A DNA stretch of 64,000 nt from Saliniradius amylolyticus (lineage in GTDB: Bacteria; Pseudomonadota; Gammaproteobacteria; Enterobacterales; Alteromonadaceae): assembly GCF_003143555.1 (NCBI RefSeq), contig NZ_CP029347.1, positions 1,426,001-1,490,000 on the forward strand, given 5' to 3'. A program made the position numbers and the translations under genes. Positions 28,590-37,704 of the stretch are shown here, in pieces. The notes beneath the pieces are model-generated. The model had not been told where the DNA came from. It worked only from the letters and a program-made list of their open reading frames with translations, and did no database searches. Within the stretch, counting starts at the first letter, position 1. Each line of letters begins with the position of its first letter.

Positions 28590-29354
28590 ATGCGCGCAGA
28601 AGTACAAAGAGACGCACTGATTCAGTATTTAAATGACACTTTGAGAGTGTCTCAGTTCAAGGATTATTGCCCTAACGGTCTGCAGGTTGAGGGGAAGGAG
28701 CGCATTCAAAAACTGGTCACTGGGGTGACGGCTTCCCAGGCATTGGTGGATAAGGCCATCGACTTAAACGCTGATGCCTTGTTGGTGCACCATGGCTATT
28801 TTTGGAAGGGCGAGCCTCAGCCTGTCACCGGCATGAAAAAACGTCGTTTACAGGCGCTATTGGCGCACGATATCAATCTGTTGGCTTATCACTTGCCATT
28901 GGATGCCCATCCAGAATACGGCAATAATGCTCAACTGGCCGCTATGCTGGAGATTGAGGTGACAGGTACCCTGGAGCCAGAGAACCCTTGCAGTGTGGTA
29001 ATGACCGGTGAATTATCCGAGCCATTGACTGCGGCTCAGCTGGCCGAGCGCATTGAACAGCGCTTACAAAGAAAGCCGCTGGTAGAAGCCAGTGATAAAA
29101 TCATTAAGACTCTGGCCTGGTGTACCGGTGGTGGTCAGGGGTTTATCGATATGGCAGCCGATAGCGGAGTCGACGCTTTTATTACCGGAGAGGTATCTGA
29201 ACCGACCATTCACACGGCCCGAGAGCGGGGTATTCAGTTTTTTGCTGCAGGGCACCATGCCACAGAGCGCTATGGAGCAAAGGCCCTGGGAGACCACCTG
29301 GCCGAGGAGTTTGGACTGGATGTGGCTTTCGTTGATATTGATAGTCCGGCATAG
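28590..29354 (+). CDS. Nif3-like dinuclear metal centre protein
   Basis: The Nif3/YbgI family forms ring-shaped hexamers with a two-metal site. Metal ligands are visible: LLVHHGYFW (His64, His65 region), DAH after HLPLD, and FAAGHHATERYG near residue 220. Proposed roles in other organisms include GTP cyclohydrolase I-like activity and regulation, but the physiological function is unsettled. The ATG at 28590 is preferred; a GTG two codons upstream is possible. Length (254) is standard. Confidence 0.92.
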   Translation: MRAEVQRDALIQYLNDTLRVSQFKDYCPNGLQVEGKERIQKLVTGVTASQALVDKAIDLNADALLVHHGYFWKGEPQPVTGMKKRRLQALLAHDINLLAYHLPLDAHPEYGNNAQLAAMLEIEVTGTLEPENPCSVVMTGELSEPLTAAQLAERIEQRLQRKPLVEASDKIIKTLAWCTGGGQGFIDMAADSGVDAFITGEVSEPTIHTARERGIQFFAAGHHATERYGAKALGDHLAEEFGLDVAFVDIDSPA

Positions 29355-29379
29355 ACCGTGTTTACATTTTAATAGACGT

Positions 29380-29420
29380 CCCCTGCCGGCGGGCATTTTT
29401 TCATCCCTGCAAGGCAGGGG
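29380..29420. repeat. Inverted repeat in the Nif3-cmoM gap
   Basis: CCCCTGCC (29380-29387) and GGCAGGGG (29413-29420) are perfect reverse complements around a 25-base loop that contains a T6 run. The arms could form a hairpin after the Nif3 gene, with partial terminator character. Nothing else in this 245-base gap looks coding. Confidence 0.4.
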
Positions 29421-29496
29421 GAGCGTAGTTTAGAGGGTCTAAATAAGTGACCGATAACGACGCTGGGTGGAAAAATAACAGCAGCTCTTCGGGTCG

Positions 29497-29580
29497 AGGC
29501 TAAAAAACGTCAGTCTTCGCTACTCGTGGTCGTTTAGATGACTAACCACAGCCTTCGCGCCCTAATTGACGCTTTTTACG
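29497..29580. repeat. Complex inverted-repeat element upstream of cmoM
   Basis: TAAAAAACGTCA (29501-29512) and TGACGCTTTTTA (29568-29579) are imperfect reverse complements. They enclose GTGG / CCAC (29526-29529, 29546-29549) and TTAG / CTAA (29534-29537, 29542-29545), with AGGCT / AGCCT as a competing pair. The block also has repeated CTTCG words. It may be a dispersed palindromic unit of this genome, a structured leader of cmoM or a mobile-element remnant. Only one copy was seen in this window. Confidence 0.4.
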
Positions 29581-29598
29581 CTATCAACAGAGACGAAT

Positions 29599-30369
29599 AT
29601 GAAAGACAAACACGGCCTAGTTATGAATCAGGATCAAAGCTTCGATCGTATCGCCGGAAAATTCGATAAAAACATTTACGGCAGTACCAAAGGGCGGCTG
29701 CGTCATGAGCTGTTAGTGCACTATCTTGATGAATTACTCGATAGCAAACCTCAGCGCATTATTGATGCAGGTGGTGGCACCGGTATGATGTCTCTGGAAT
29801 TGAGCCGTCGCGGCCATAAAGTGCTGCTCAACGACGTTTCGAATGATTGTCTAACGTTGGCCAGACAAAGGCTTGAAAGTCTAGATGTTGACTATCATCA
29901 AGGCCCGTTGCAGTCGTTGCCTGATAACTGGCGACCCGATGGTATCGTCTGTCATGCAGTACTGGAGTGGCTGGAGAAGCCTTATGAGGCGGTTGAACAT
30001 TTGCTTGACTTGTTGCCGGAAGGCGGCTGGCTATCGCTGAGCTTTTTTAATAAGGATGCCCATCGTTTTGCCAACCTGCTGTACGGGAATTTCGAATACA
30101 TCGAGCGGGATCTTAAGGTCAAAAACCGGGTTCGGCTGAACCCAAATAACGCGCTGGAGCCAAAAGCAGTGTTGGATTTTTTGGCACCCAAACCGGTGAC
30201 CATTCAACACACCGCTGGCATCCGTTGTTTTCATGACTACTTGAAAGAGCGTGACATGCAAACCGAACGCTATGATGAGTTGAAAACCATGGAGATAGCC
30301 TACGGCCGCACTCATCCGTATTTCTGGCTGGGCCGCTATATGCACCTGTTCATGAAGAAGCAGGGGTAA
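29599..30369 (+). CDS. cmoM: tRNA 5-carboxymethoxyuridine methyltransferase
   Basis: CmoM (formerly SmtA) methylates cmo5U34 to mcmo5U34 in tRNAs, broadening wobble decoding. The fold is a class I SAM methyltransferase with motif [10 protein letters not shown] near residue 57 and post-motif HAVLEWL. Also typical are [18 protein letters not shown] at the start, [11 protein letters not shown] with GNFEYI, and FHDYL near the end. The ATG at 29599 gives 256 residues; a second Met eight codons later is an option. Its 3' end overlaps the convergent ldhA gene by 20 bases. Confidence 0.92.
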   Translation: MKDKHGLVMNQDQSFDRIAGKFDKNIYGSTKGRLRHELLVHYLDELLDSKPQRIIDAGGGTGMMSLELSRRGHKVLLNDVSNDCLTLARQRLESLDVDYHQGPLQSLPDNWRPDGIVCHAVLEWLEKPYEAVEHLLDLLPEGGWLSLSFFNKDAHRFANLLYGNFEYIERDLKVKNRVRLNPNNALEPKAVLDFLAPKPVTIQHTAGIRCFHDYLKERDMQTERYDELKTMEIAYGRTHPYFWLGRYMHLFMKKQG

Positions 30370-31354
30370 CTAAAAAGCTCGGAGCGCTATAATCACCCTG
30401 CTGGCTGGCAAGCAGGTTGTCTGCGGTAGTTTGGGCAATGTGGGTCATGGCTTCCCGGGTGAAAAAGCCCTGATGACCGGTAATTAATACATTGGGGAAG
30501 GTTTGCAGGCGCTGAAACACATCGTCCTGAATGATCTGGTCAGACAGATCCTCAAAAAACAAGTCCCCCTCCATTTCATACACATCCAGACCCAGGTAAC
30601 CGATATGACCATTTTTCAGGTGCTGGATCACGGCCTGGGTGTCCACCATAGCACCTCTGGAAGTGTTGATTAGCATAACACCCGGCTTCATCTGCGACAG
30701 TCGGGCGTCATTGATCATGTGTCGGGTTTCGGGCGTCAGGGGGCAGTGGAGGCTGATAATATCGGCCTGACTCACTAGTTCATCAATGGGAACATAGCGG
30801 GCACCCATGGCTTTAACCTCGTCATTAGGGCTGGGGTCATGGCAGAGAATCTTGCAGCCGAAACCGCTTATTATACGGCAGGTGGCAGCGCCGATACGCC
30901 CGGTGCCGATAATGCCCACGGTTTTGCCGTGCAGATTAAAGCCCATCAGCCCATCAAGGCTGAAGTTGCCCTCTTTGATACGGTTATAGGCTTTATGTAA
31001 CTTACGATTGAGAGTCAAAATCAGTGCCAGGGTGTGCTCGGCAACAGCCTCAGGTGAATATGCCGGCACACGGGAAACGCTAAAGCCTAGTCGTTGGGCC
31101 GCCTGAGTGTCGACATTGTTAAAGCCAGCGCAGCGCAGCGCTATGTGCATTATGCCCATCTTTTTGAGCTGGGATAGCGTCGTGGTATCCAACTGGTCGT
31201 TCACAAAGGCACAGATAGCGTCCATTCCTTTGGCCAGGGGTAATGTCTGCTCACTGAGACGGGTCTCAATAAAGTGCCAGTCTATGTCGGGCGCATCAAC
31301 CTCTTGCAAAAACTGGCGATCATAGGGTTTGGCGCTGAATACTCCGACTTTCAT
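30350..31354 (-). CDS. ldhA: D-lactate dehydrogenase (2-hydroxyacid dehydrogenase family)
   Basis: The product (334 residues) is close to E. coli fermentative LdhA. It has [21 protein letters not shown], the NAD-binding GTGRIG, the substrate arginine in NTSRGAMVD, and the catalytic histidine in TGHQGFFT. The ATG at 31354 forms an ATGA overlap with the upstream glutathione peroxidase gene; a much longer upstream frame is only readthrough of that gene's other frame. It reduces pyruvate to D-lactate, for redox balance under low oxygen. Confidence 0.9.
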   Translation of the reverse strand: MKVGVFSAKPYDRQFLQEVDAPDIDWHFIETRLSEQTLPLAKGMDAICAFVNDQLDTTTLSQLKKMGIMHIALRCAGFNNVDTQAAQRLGFSVSRVPAYSPEAVAEHTLALILTLNRKLHKAYNRIKEGNFSLDGLMGFNLHGKTVGIIGTGRIGAATCRIISGFGCKILCHDPSPNDEVKAMGARYVPIDELVSQADIISLHCPLTPETRHMINDARLSQMKPGVMLINTSRGAMVDTQAVIQHLKNGHIGYLGLDVYEMEGDLFFEDLSDQIIQDDVFQRLQTFPNVLITGHQGFFTREAMTHIAQTTADNLLASQQGDYSAPSFLVTPASS

Positions 31355-31842
31355 AGGCCCTTCTGCAAAGCTTGGTGCACATGGCGGGAGAGTTCTTTGG
31401 GTTTGGTTACACTGCCAAAGCGCTTCAATACTTTGCCATTGGAGCCAACTAGAAATTTGGTAAAGTTCCACTTGATGCGGCGACTACCCAAAATGCCTGG
31501 CGCGTGCTGTTTTAAATAGTCAAACAGGGGCTCAGCCTGTTTGCCGTTCACGTCCACTTTCTTAAATAATGGGAAGGTAACACCATAATTACGCTGGCAG
31601 AAAGACTGAATGGTTTCTTCTGAATCCGGCTCCTGATTGCCAAACTGATTACAGGGGAACCCTAGCACCACAAAACCATTGTCTTTGAATTTCTGATACA
31701 GGTTTTCCAAGCCCTGGTATTGAGGGGTAAAGCCGCAATAGCTGGCCGTGTTTACAATCAGCATTACCTGACCACGATAATCGGCCAAGGGTTTAGGCTC
31801 GCCATTGGCAAGTTCAATGGTAAAGTCGTATATGGAAGTCAT
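31351..31842 (-). CDS. Glutathione peroxidase family protein
   Basis: The protein (163 residues) is a BtuE/GPx-type peroxidase. It has the catalytic Cys36 in [11 protein letters not shown], followed by [11 protein letters not shown] (Gln and the resolving cysteine of thioredoxin-dependent members) and WNFTKFLV with the tetrad Trp and Asn. The cysteine is TGC-type, so it is not a selenoprotein. The N-terminus [10 protein letters not shown] and an AGG upstream set the start at 31842. It forms an operon with ldhA through ATGA. Confidence 0.92.
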   Translation of the reverse strand: MTSIYDFTIELANGEPKPLADYRGQVMLIVNTASYCGFTPQYQGLENLYQKFKDNGFVVLGFPCNQFGNQEPDSEETIQSFCQRNYGVTFPLFKKVDVNGKQAEPLFDYLKQHAPGILGSRRIKWNFTKFLVGSNGKVLKRFGSVTKPKELSRHVHQALQKGL

Positions 31843-31946
31843 CCTGATCCCGTCTAAAATACTGCCGGATACCCACTGCACACTTGTTTCAGCTTAGGCG
31901 TTTTTCAGGACAAAATAAATACCTAACCAAATAAGAGGAATGATCT

Positions 31947-32813
31947 ATGACAAAGGTAGCGTTTATAGGCCTGGGCGTGATGGGCTACCCGATGGCGGGG
32001 CACCTCGCGCAGGCCGGATTTGATGTCAGAGTATACAATCGCACCAGGAGTAAAGCGGACAATTGGTGTGACCAATTCGGTGGGAATAGCTTCAAAACAC
32101 CGCGTCAAGCGGCAGAGGATGCCGATGTTGTGCTTCTTTGTGTGGGCAATGATGATGATGTTCGTTCAGTAACGATAGGCGAGCAGGGCGTTTTGGCCTC
32201 AATGAAGGAACAGTCGGTATTGGTTGACCACACCACTGCCTCAGCCAGTTTGGCCGAAGAATTAGCCGACGCGGCAAATCGGGTTAACGTCGGGTTTCTG
32301 GATGCTCCCGTTTCCGGCGGTCAGGCGGGAGCAGAGCAAGGCCAACTGACCATCATGATGGGCGGTGATGAAACCAGTTATCAGCGCGTAAAACCGGTGC
32401 TGGACAGCTACGCCAAACACAGTCAGTTACTGGGCCCTGTGGGCAGCGGCCAACTTGCCAAAATGATGAACCAGATCTGCATTGCCGGTATCGTACAGGG
32501 ACTCTCTGAGGCGTTAAATTTTGGTCAGGCCAGTGGCTTGGATTGTGAAGCAGTGGTTGAAGTCATTCGACACGGCGCGGCACAGTCCTGGCAAATGGAA
32601 AACCGGTATAAAACTATGTTGCAAGGGGAATACGACTTTGGCTTTGCGGTGGACTGGATGCGTAAAGACTTAAACATTGCCTTGCAACAAGCGGCTCAAA
32701 CTGGCGTGAGTCTGCCGGTAACGGCCTTGGTGGACCAGTTTTACAGTGATGTACAGGCCATGGGTGGGGGACGTTGGGATACTTCCAGCTTGCTGGCGCG
32801 CCTGAATAAATAG
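31947..32813 (+). CDS. 3-hydroxyisobutyrate dehydrogenase family oxidoreductase
   Basis: This beta-hydroxyacid dehydrogenase has the NAD(P)-binding GLGVMGYPMAGHLA at residues 8-21, the substrate motif DAPVSGGQAGAEQG near residue 118, the catalytic lysine in GSGQLAKMMNQ and the C-terminal WMRKDLNIAL. Family members oxidise 3-hydroxyisobutyrate, tartronate semialdehyde, or related short acids; some reduce succinic semialdehyde. The true substrate cannot be told. It stands alone, divergent from the glutathione peroxidase gene. SD AGAGGAA is good. Confidence 0.9.
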   Translation: MTKVAFIGLGVMGYPMAGHLAQAGFDVRVYNRTRSKADNWCDQFGGNSFKTPRQAAEDADVVLLCVGNDDDVRSVTIGEQGVLASMKEQSVLVDHTTASASLAEELADAANRVNVGFLDAPVSGGQAGAEQGQLTIMMGGDETSYQRVKPVLDSYAKHSQLLGPVGSGQLAKMMNQICIAGIVQGLSEALNFGQASGLDCEAVVEVIRHGAAQSWQMENRYKTMLQGEYDFGFAVDWMRKDLNIALQQAAQTGVSLPVTALVDQFYSDVQAMGGGRWDTSSLLARLNK

Positions 32814-32814
32814 G

Positions 32815-32845
32815 TATAGGCCGGGAGCTAACTGCCCGGCTTATA
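32815..32845. terminator. Bidirectional hairpin between convergent genes
   Basis: TATAGGCCGGG (32815-32825) and CCCGGCTTATA (32835-32845) form an 11-base-pair stem with one G-U. The stem begins right after the dehydrogenase stop and includes the stop and last codons of the FapA gene on the other strand. Confidence 0.55.
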
Positions 32846-34489
32846 CTGCCATTCGTGCTCGATATAAAGCACCTGACCGGTGCCAAAGTCGCGCTCTGCC
32901 TTCCAGTTTCGGTTATTGAGGCGAACTTTGACACCGGCTCGGATATTCTTGGTGGCCACCACGCGCGCATTGCTTTCAAGGTAAAGATCCTTACCTTTTT
33001 TGAGGTGATCGATCTTTAGATACATCCATTTTATCAACTGCTTCTCATCATCAAACAGCTTATTAGCCCGTTCCATTTTCGACTGCAGGCTATTGGGGAC
33101 GCGGTATTTGGTTAGATCATTAAATTTCTTGCGGTGCCGCTTGTGAGTTCGCTCATAGGTATTCAGCATCTCTTCAAGCGTATCGCGGCGCTCCAGCAAG
33201 TCGTTATAACCATCGCTAAAGTCGATGGACAGCACACTGCCGGCCTTAGCGCCAATCACCCCGGCGGTGACTCTGTCCCGACATTTAATGTCACATCCAA
33301 ATAAGTTGCCACTGGGGTTATTCACCGGCCCAACGGTGAGAGCACCTCCGGCATCAACGCGGCTATAAGCCAGCTGCTTACCCACATTGACATTGCCACC
33401 GCACCAGATGTCCAGACCCTGACCGTGTTGGATAAAGATGCTGCCCTGAGCCACCAGCCGGGTGCCATATTCTGGGCTATCGTGATCGGCTTGCTTGCCG
33501 ACCGCACCCTGGGTGATGATGATATCGCCGCCCGACTCTATGGTGGCCGATTCTACAAAACCATTGATGGTCACATCGCCGTCAGCCTTAATGATCATCT
33601 TCTCTGTGACATCGCCATTGACAATGACCGCACCGTTATAGGATACATTCCCAGTACCCACGTTAACGCCTTTGGAGATGTAGGTGTCATCCACCCACAT
33701 GCGACCATCGCGAAATTTTGGCATGCCGGAGATTTCAGCCAGTAGCAGGTGAGGATCATCGGGACTGACAACCGTGCCATCGCCGGGCTGTAACGGCACC
33801 CAATTACCCACATTGGGGACTACGGTTTCATTTTTAACTGTGTAACCTGCTCGCCCCTTGCTGGGAGGTACCTGGCGTAATACCGGCGTACCCGCTTTAA
33901 CACAGATAATGTCCCCCAGATCACGCATATCCACGCGCGACTCGCTGACTTCCTGAGGCTGTAATATACGTTCTAATGCATTGGGTACCAAAGGCTTGAC
34001 GAGCGAGTCATGCCCATGACGTACCGGTAGACCCTTGGCAAACACTCTGGACAGGGTCGTGCCAGGGGACGCTTGCTGTAGCTCTTTGACTAAGGTTTTT
34101 AAACGCTTACGACTGATACCGCGCTGAATACCCGAGCGTTTGGCTTCCTGAATGAGTTGTGTATAGCTGATTGGTTTGCCACCACAGGCGCTGGTGACCT
34201 CGACGGTGGCTTCCATATTATCTTCGCCAATAGTAAAGCGCATCTTCGCGTCACGCCGCTCGGCGACGGCTTCTTTAAAAGACTTACTGGCACCGTCTTT
34301 CTTAGCCTTACTGTAGTCCTGGAACAGACTTTGTATCTGTTGCTTATGGCGGAAAAACTCGGCACCGTCGCTTTGTTCGATCAGAGCTTCCAGACCATGG
34401 ACAGTAATTTCGTCGGTGACTTTCGACGTATCTATCTCCATGATCAGCTCATTCTTATCATTGGACAGATACAGCGTGACCCCATTCAT
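32828..34489 (-). CDS. FapA domain (DUF342) protein
   Basis: The 553-residue protein has a FapA/DUF342 architecture. The N-terminal domain (about 1-215, NGVTLYLS and related) precedes a right-handed beta-helix of polymer-like repeats from about residue 240 to 410 (GTGNVSYNGAVIVNGDV, AGGDIIITQGAVG-like). A coiled-coil follows at about 435-500, with many Arg, Lys and Glu. In Vibrio vulnificus FapA affects polar flagellum formation and interacts with EIIA-Glc. No flagellar gene is in this window, so its role here is open. It is not part of a clear operon. Confidence 0.88.
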   Translation of the reverse strand: MNGVTLYLSNDKNELIMEIDTSKVTDEITVHGLEALIEQSDGAEFFRHKQQIQSLFQDYSKAKKDGASKSFKEAVAERRDAKMRFTIGEDNMEATVEVTSACGGKPISYTQLIQEAKRSGIQRGISRKRLKTLVKELQQASPGTTLSRVFAKGLPVRHGHDSLVKPLVPNALERILQPQEVSESRVDMRDLGDIICVKAGTPVLRQVPPSKGRAGYTVKNETVVPNVGNWVPLQPGDGTVVSPDDPHLLLAEISGMPKFRDGRMWVDDTYISKGVNVGTGNVSYNGAVIVNGDVTEKMIIKADGDVTINGFVESATIESGGDIIITQGAVGKQADHDSPEYGTRLVAQGSIFIQHGQGLDIWCGGNVNVGKQLAYSRVDAGGALTVGPVNNPSGNLFGCDIKCRDRVTAGVIGAKAGSVLSIDFSDGYNDLLERRDTLEEMLNTYERTHKRHRKKFNDLTKYRVPNSLQSKMERANKLFDDEKQLIKWMYLKIDHLKKGKDLYLESNARVVATKNIRAGVKVRLNNRNWKAERDFGTGQVLYIEHEWQYKPGS

Positions 34490-34542
34490 ATCGTCTGCCT
34501 TTATCGTGTCTTATTTTGCTATCGGCGAGAATAACAATAATG

Positions 34543-35985
34543 TTACAACTCAGAGGCATATTGATACAAAGCGCGTAAAATTGCCAGCTTATTCGGGTCT
34601 TCTTTTACCGATTCACTGAGAATTTCCAGCTGCTCGGCAAATTCGGTTAAGTTGATACTGGCCGGGGAGTCGGGGGCAGTCAGTCGGTATTGCCGGTGAC
34701 GTTGCCAGCGGTTCATCTCCGCCTCAGTTAGAGTCTGGGGATAATTTCTGGCCCGATAGCGAAACAGCAGGGTGTTCAGACGTGGATCCTCAAACTGCCA
34801 GTCTAATCCGGTTAACTGCTCTGGCTCACTCAGGCGGACTTGCTCGCAGCGACTCTTGTCCGCATCACCGATAAAGCCACCGGAGTATAAGGCGTGGTCG
34901 GCGTCCTTCTCGATGGATTCCGGCTCGGTATCGAACACATCCTGCAGTTTTTGCACCAGTCCGGGGCTGTTTTTAATCAAACTCAGGTTATGTAAACACT
35001 GCTGACGATCCAGCCCGAGCCGGTCGGCGTTATCCTCGGTCAGTGTCTTAGCCGGGGCCAGTACCGGTGATTTATTCAGATGCACTAATTTTATTGGTAA
35101 GCGCTGTTCGCCCTCGGTCAGCTCGCTGCTGGGCTGATAGAGCTTATGTCGTAATTGCTCGGCATCCAGATCAAACAAAGGGCTGGGATCCAGTGCCAGG
35201 TTCAGACAGATAATGGCGTTTCGATTGATCGGGTGTGGACAGACGGGCACTATCCAGCTCGTACAGCCATTAACCGCAGGGAGCTTTGAAGATACATGCA
35301 CTAAAGGTGTCAGGTTGTGATAATCGATAAGGGCCTTAACCGCTGATTTCTTGCGCAGACCAAACAGGTAGTGATAGAGCTTAGGCTGTTTTTGCTTGAT
35401 CAGGCGCGCCATATCGATGGTGGCGTATACATCGGACATCGCATCGTGAGCCCGGTCATGGCCAAGCCCGTTGGCTTGGGTTAGATGCTCCAGCTTAAAG
35501 CTCGGGCTGCCGTCTTCTCTCTCCGGCCATTCAATGCCTTCAGGGCGCAGGGCATAGCAGGCACGGACCATATCAATGATGTCCCATCGGCTGTTGCCGT
35601 TTTGCCACTCTCTTGCGTAAGGTTCATAGAAATTGCGATACAGCAGGTGGCGGGTCACTTCATCATCGAAGCGAAGATTATTGTAGCCCACTACGCAGGT
35701 GTCCGGGCGGCTGAACTGATGCTCAATGTGCCGGGCGAACTCGGCTTCGTTCATCCCGTCTCTCAGGCTCTGCTGAGGAGTGATACCGGTGATAAGACAG
35801 GCCTGGGGATGGGGCAGGTAGTCGTTGGGGATCTGGCAGAACCATTCTACAGGCTCTTCGATGATATTAAGCTCCAGATCCGTTCTCACACCAGCAAATT
35901 GGGCAGGAACGTCCTTAACCGGGTTGGCCCCCCAGGTTTCGTAATCGTGCCAGAATAAACTGGGTTGATGTGTTGCCACCGGCAT
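34543..35985 (-). CDS. sbcB: Exodeoxyribonuclease I
   Basis: ExoI degrades single-stranded DNA 3' to 5' and works in mismatch repair and recombination. The 480-residue product starts near MPVATHQPSLFWHDYETWG, with the DEDD motif I aspartate-glutamate in DYETWG. Others are GYNNLRFDDEV (motif II), RACYALRPEGIEWP, and HDAMSDVYATI (motif III). The ATG at 35985 has AAGAGAG upstream and fits E. coli; a longer frame to 36045 looks non-homologous. The C-terminal domain has RYRARNYPQTL. Confidence 0.95.
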   Translation of the reverse strand: MPVATHQPSLFWHDYETWGANPVKDVPAQFAGVRTDLELNIIEEPVEWFCQIPNDYLPHPQACLITGITPQQSLRDGMNEAEFARHIEHQFSRPDTCVVGYNNLRFDDEVTRHLLYRNFYEPYAREWQNGNSRWDIIDMVRACYALRPEGIEWPEREDGSPSFKLEHLTQANGLGHDRAHDAMSDVYATIDMARLIKQKQPKLYHYLFGLRKKSAVKALIDYHNLTPLVHVSSKLPAVNGCTSWIVPVCPHPINRNAIICLNLALDPSPLFDLDAEQLRHKLYQPSSELTEGEQRLPIKLVHLNKSPVLAPAKTLTEDNADRLGLDRQQCLHNLSLIKNSPGLVQKLQDVFDTEPESIEKDADHALYSGGFIGDADKSRCEQVRLSEPEQLTGLDWQFEDPRLNTLLFRYRARNYPQTLTEAEMNRWQRHRQYRLTAPDSPASINLTEFAEQLEILSESVKEDPNKLAILRALYQYASEL

Positions 35986-36120
35986 CTCTCTTGATCGTGA
36001 ATTAAAAGTAGGCGCCATTCTAGGCGGGTGATTAGGGGCTGGCAAATAAGATGAAAATAATCACTTTCTTGTTGGAGTTTGCTAGTCTGGCAACAGCAAT
36101 CTCATTGTAAGGAACGTCAA

Positions 36121-37140
36121 ATGAAATCATTAGTGATAACCGGTTTGGGGGTATTGGCACTCGGGTGTTTAAGTTTAATACCTGTTCAAGCCAGTGAGGG
36201 GCCAGTCGCGATCGCCATTCACGGGGGGGCCGGTACCATTACGAAGGCCAGGCTCACTGATAAACAGGAAAAAGCCTACCGAGCCAAGCTACAAGAAGCG
36301 GCAGAAGCAGGTTATGCAAAGCTTAAAGCTGGTGCCCATGGCACTGAGGCGGTCATGGCAGCGATTACCATCCTGGAAGACTCGCCACTGTTTAATGCGG
36401 GCAAAGGGGCAGTGTATACCTATGATGAAACCCATGAACTGGATGCCTCTATTATGGAAGGTCGCCACAGGCAGGCTGGGGCTATCAGCGGTGTAACTGG
36501 CATTCGTAATCCTATCACTCTGGCTCATAAGGTGATGACCAACTCCAAACACGTGTTCTTAAGTGGGCAAGGGGCGGCAGATTTTGCCATCTCTCAGGGC
36601 ATCACCATGGTACCGAACAGCTATTTTAACACCGAACGCCGTTATCAGAGTCTGCAGAAGGCCAAGCAGGCTATTGAGGGAACAAACTCGGCCGTGTTGT
36701 CAAAGGGGGGGGGCGATTATAAATTTGGCACCGTAGGGGCGGTGGTATTAGACGATCAGGGAAATCTGGTGGCAGGTACCTCTACCGGCGGCATGACCGC
36801 GAAGCGCTGGGGACGTATCGGTGACTCACCGGTGATTGGTGCCGGAACGTTTGCTGATAATGACAGTTGTGCGGTGTCGGCCACTGGTCACGGTGAGTAT
36901 TTTATTCGCTTTAACGTGGCCGCAGACATTTGTGCCCGGGTTAAATACCAGAATGTTAGCGCCGCTGAGGCGGCTAATACGGTGATCCATCAGGTATTAA
37001 AGCCGGCCGGCGGCGATGGTGGCGTTATTGTGATTGATTCACAAGGCCATATTTCCATGCCTTTTAACACCGAAGGCATGTACCGGGCGGCCATTGATAC
37101 TGATGGTGCTCTCGATGTCGGTATTTACGGAAAAAAATAA
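36121..37140 (+). CDS. Secreted isoaspartyl peptidase/L-asparaginase
   Basis: The protein (339 residues) is an N-terminal nucleophile hydrolase (IaaA family) with a signal peptide of about 24 residues ending at QAS, so it is periplasmic or secreted. The autocleavage site is Gly203-Thr204 in KFGTVGAVV, giving the nucleophilic Thr. Other marks: AIHGGAGTI, STGGMTAKRWGRIGDSPVIGAG, and GHGEYFIR. It removes isoaspartyl damage or L-asparagine. The ATG at 36121 has AAGGA upstream. The coding sequence contains runs of seven G (36223-36229) and nine G (36705-36713), the latter just before the nucleophile codon; see findings. Confidence 0.92.
   Translation: MKSLVITGLGVLALGCLSLIPVQASEGPVAIAIHGGAGTITKARLTDKQEKAYRAKLQEAAEAGYAKLKAGAHGTEAVMAAITILEDSPLFNAGKGAVYTYDETHELDASIMEGRHRQAGAISGVTGIRNPITLAHKVMTNSKHVFLSGQGAADFAISQGITMVPNSYFNTERRYQSLQKAKQAIEGTNSAVLSKGGGDYKFGTVGAVVLDDQGNLVAGTSTGGMTAKRWGRIGDSPVIGAGTFADNDSCAVSATGHGEYFIRFNVAADICARVKYQNVSAAEAANTVIHQVLKPAGGDGGVIVIDSQGHISMPFNTEGMYRAAIDTDGALDVGIYGKK
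36705..36713 (+). repeat. G9 homopolymer inside the isoaspartyl peptidase gene
   Basis: Nine consecutive G residues encode Lys-Gly-Gly-Gly (about residues 195-198), six codons before the catalytic threonine codon. A single-base slip would remove the nucleophile and the whole beta subunit. A shorter G7 run lies near the start of the same gene. Confidence 0.8.
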
Positions 37141-37222
37141 AAGCACGAAAAGCGGGAAAGGGCGAATTACAGGGTCTACATTTAAAGTGTTGTTGTAGTA
37201 ACACTCAATCTAAGGAGGCCTA

Positions 37223-37642
37223 ATGGAGTCCCTGAAAGTCAGTGATTATATGAATCGTCGCCCGCTGTTATTTACCCCGGAAATGACGGTAGCCGAAGCA
37301 GTGGAAATTTTCCTCAACGGTCACCAAACCGGTGGACCGGTGTGCGATGGTTATCGCAAGGTTGTCGGCTTTTTATCCGAGCAGGATTGCTTGAATCGTA
37401 TGCTTGAGTCGAGCTATTACCGGGAGCAGGTGGCCCGCGTAAAAGAGGTAATGCAAACTGATGTGATGACGGTAAAACCCTACACATCGATTATCGATCT
37501 GGCCCAGCAGATGCTAACGGAAAAACCGAAAGTGTATCCTGTGGTTGATGACGATGGCGTTATCAAGGGCATTATAACTCGCACCGATGTGCTCTATGCC
37601 ATCGACATCCAGCTCCACGATGGCTACCGCCGAGTGGGTTAG
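37223..37642 (+). CDS. Two-CBS-domain protein
   Basis: The 139-residue protein is a tandem pair of CBS motifs (about 6-60 and 74-130), as seen in DYMNRRPLLFTPEMTVAEAVE and VMQTDVMTVKPYTSIIDLAQ. Such proteins bind adenosyl nucleotides. A stand-alone pair is usually a sensor partner of another enzyme, not identified here. SD AAGGAGG is strong. A small hairpin (37637-37657) with GGTTAG / CTAACC arms follows, without a T run. Confidence 0.9.
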   Translation: MESLKVSDYMNRRPLLFTPEMTVAEAVEIFLNGHQTGGPVCDGYRKVVGFLSEQDCLNRMLESSYYREQVARVKEVMQTDVMTVKPYTSIIDLAQQMLTEKPKVYPVVDDDGVIKGIITRTDVLYAIDIQLHDGYRRVG

Positions 37643-37704
37643 GCTGGAAATCTAACCTCGCACGGTCTAGGATCGGCGCCCATTATTGATGTGGAGCGCC
37701 GCTT

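Noticed and set aside
37637-37657. Terminator after the CBS gene
   Set aside because: Six-base arms GGTTAG / CTAACC without a T run are too weak to call.
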